From assembly GCA_964614655.1 (NCBI GenBank), contig CAZTPF010000040.1:1-15408 (forward strand): DNA of 15,408 bases, read 5' to 3'. Shown piece by piece: positions 15,316 to 15,408 of the stretch. A program made the translations under genes and the position numbers. The DNA is from Casp-actino8 sp964614655 (GTDB taxonomy: Bacteria; Actinomycetota; Acidimicrobiia; Acidimicrobiales; Ilumatobacteraceae). Numbering within the stretch: position 1 is the first letter of the stretch; each line of letters opens with the position of its first letter. The notes beneath the pieces are model-generated. The model saw only the letters and a list, made by a program, of their open reading frames with translations. It was not told where the DNA came from and searched no databases.

Positions 15316-15321
15316 AGGGTA
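15316..15321 (-). promoter_or_regulatory. Probable leaderless -10 box for ribE
   Basis: On the minus strand TACCCT is followed by 6 nt and then GTG (15309). No ribosome binding site lies at normal spacing. An FMN riboswitch, common before rib genes elsewhere, would need a long leader, and this layout leaves no room for one. Confidence 0.55.
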
Positions 15322-15359
15322 TCGGGACGCCTCTCGCTGGCCGGTCCCGTCCTGGTGGA

Positions 15360-15378
15360 ACGGGTGTCACCCACCCGT
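15360..15378. repeat. Inverted repeat upstream of ribE
   Basis: ACGGGTG (15360-15366) pairs with CACCCGT (15372-15378) around a 5-nt loop. It lies about 39 bp upstream of the ribE -10 box, so it could be an operator or the terminator of a gene outside the window. No T-run follows it. Nothing else is seen in 15379-15408. Confidence 0.35.
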
Positions 15379-15408
15379 AGGATGACCAGGTCCGTCGGGG
15401 CTCCGGCT

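Noticed and set aside
15310..15408. Possible FMN riboswitch before ribE
   Set aside because: The -10 box 6 nt before the GTG leaves no leader, and no RFN-type conserved segments were seen.

Overview
The window reads as chromosome of a high-G+C actinobacterium. Support comes from the strong C/G third-position bias, frequent GTG starts, a fused two-domain FO synthase (FbiC, the actinobacterial form), a homologue of the mycothiol-linked Rv2466c family, and several genes that look leaderless (a TANNNT -10 box 6-8 nt before the start codon, with no Shine-Dalgarno). The gene order and protein features would fit an Acidimicrobiia/Ilumatobacter-like lineage, but that placement is inference. No tRNA, rRNA, mobile element or CRISPR array was found.

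Layout. (1) 1-2867, minus strand: proS (prolyl-tRNA synthetase) followed after one base by manA (class I mannose-6-phosphate isomerase), which runs off the left edge. (2) 2868-3041: divergent control region with a leaderless proS promoter, a possible rimP promoter, and a terminator-like hairpin with a T-run in the rimP leader (candidate attenuator). (3) 3042-11226, plus strand: the conserved transcription/translation cluster rimP-nusA-ylxR-infB-[Rv2466c/DsbA-like gene]-rbfA-truB-ribF. The thioredoxin-fold gene sits between infB and rbfA, which are commonly neighbours. rbfA and ribF appear to have their own leaderless promoters. (4) 11227-11261: short convergent gap with a strong inverted repeat. 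(5) 11262-15309, minus strand: fbiC, a gene fusing an AroQ-type chorismate mutase domain to a VOC (glyoxalase/HPPD-fold) domain, and ribE (riboflavin synthase). (6) 15310-15408: ribE promoter and an inverted repeat; no gene seen.

How the genes fit together. The central cluster makes and matures the translation and transcription machinery: ribosome maturation (RimP, RbfA), tRNA modification (TruB), initiation (IF-2) and elongation control (NusA, YlxR). RibF makes FMN and FAD. The right-hand minus-strand cluster touches both inputs of FO/F420 synthesis: FbiC joins tyrosine to 5-amino-6-ribitylaminouracil, a riboflavin-pathway intermediate. RibE acts at the end of the riboflavin pathway, and chorismate mutase opens the branch to tyrosine. 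The chorismate mutase-VOC fusion is the most unusual protein here. Its VOC half keeps two candidate metal-ligand histidines, but the position where HPPD-like enzymes carry a glutamate ligand appears to be glycine.
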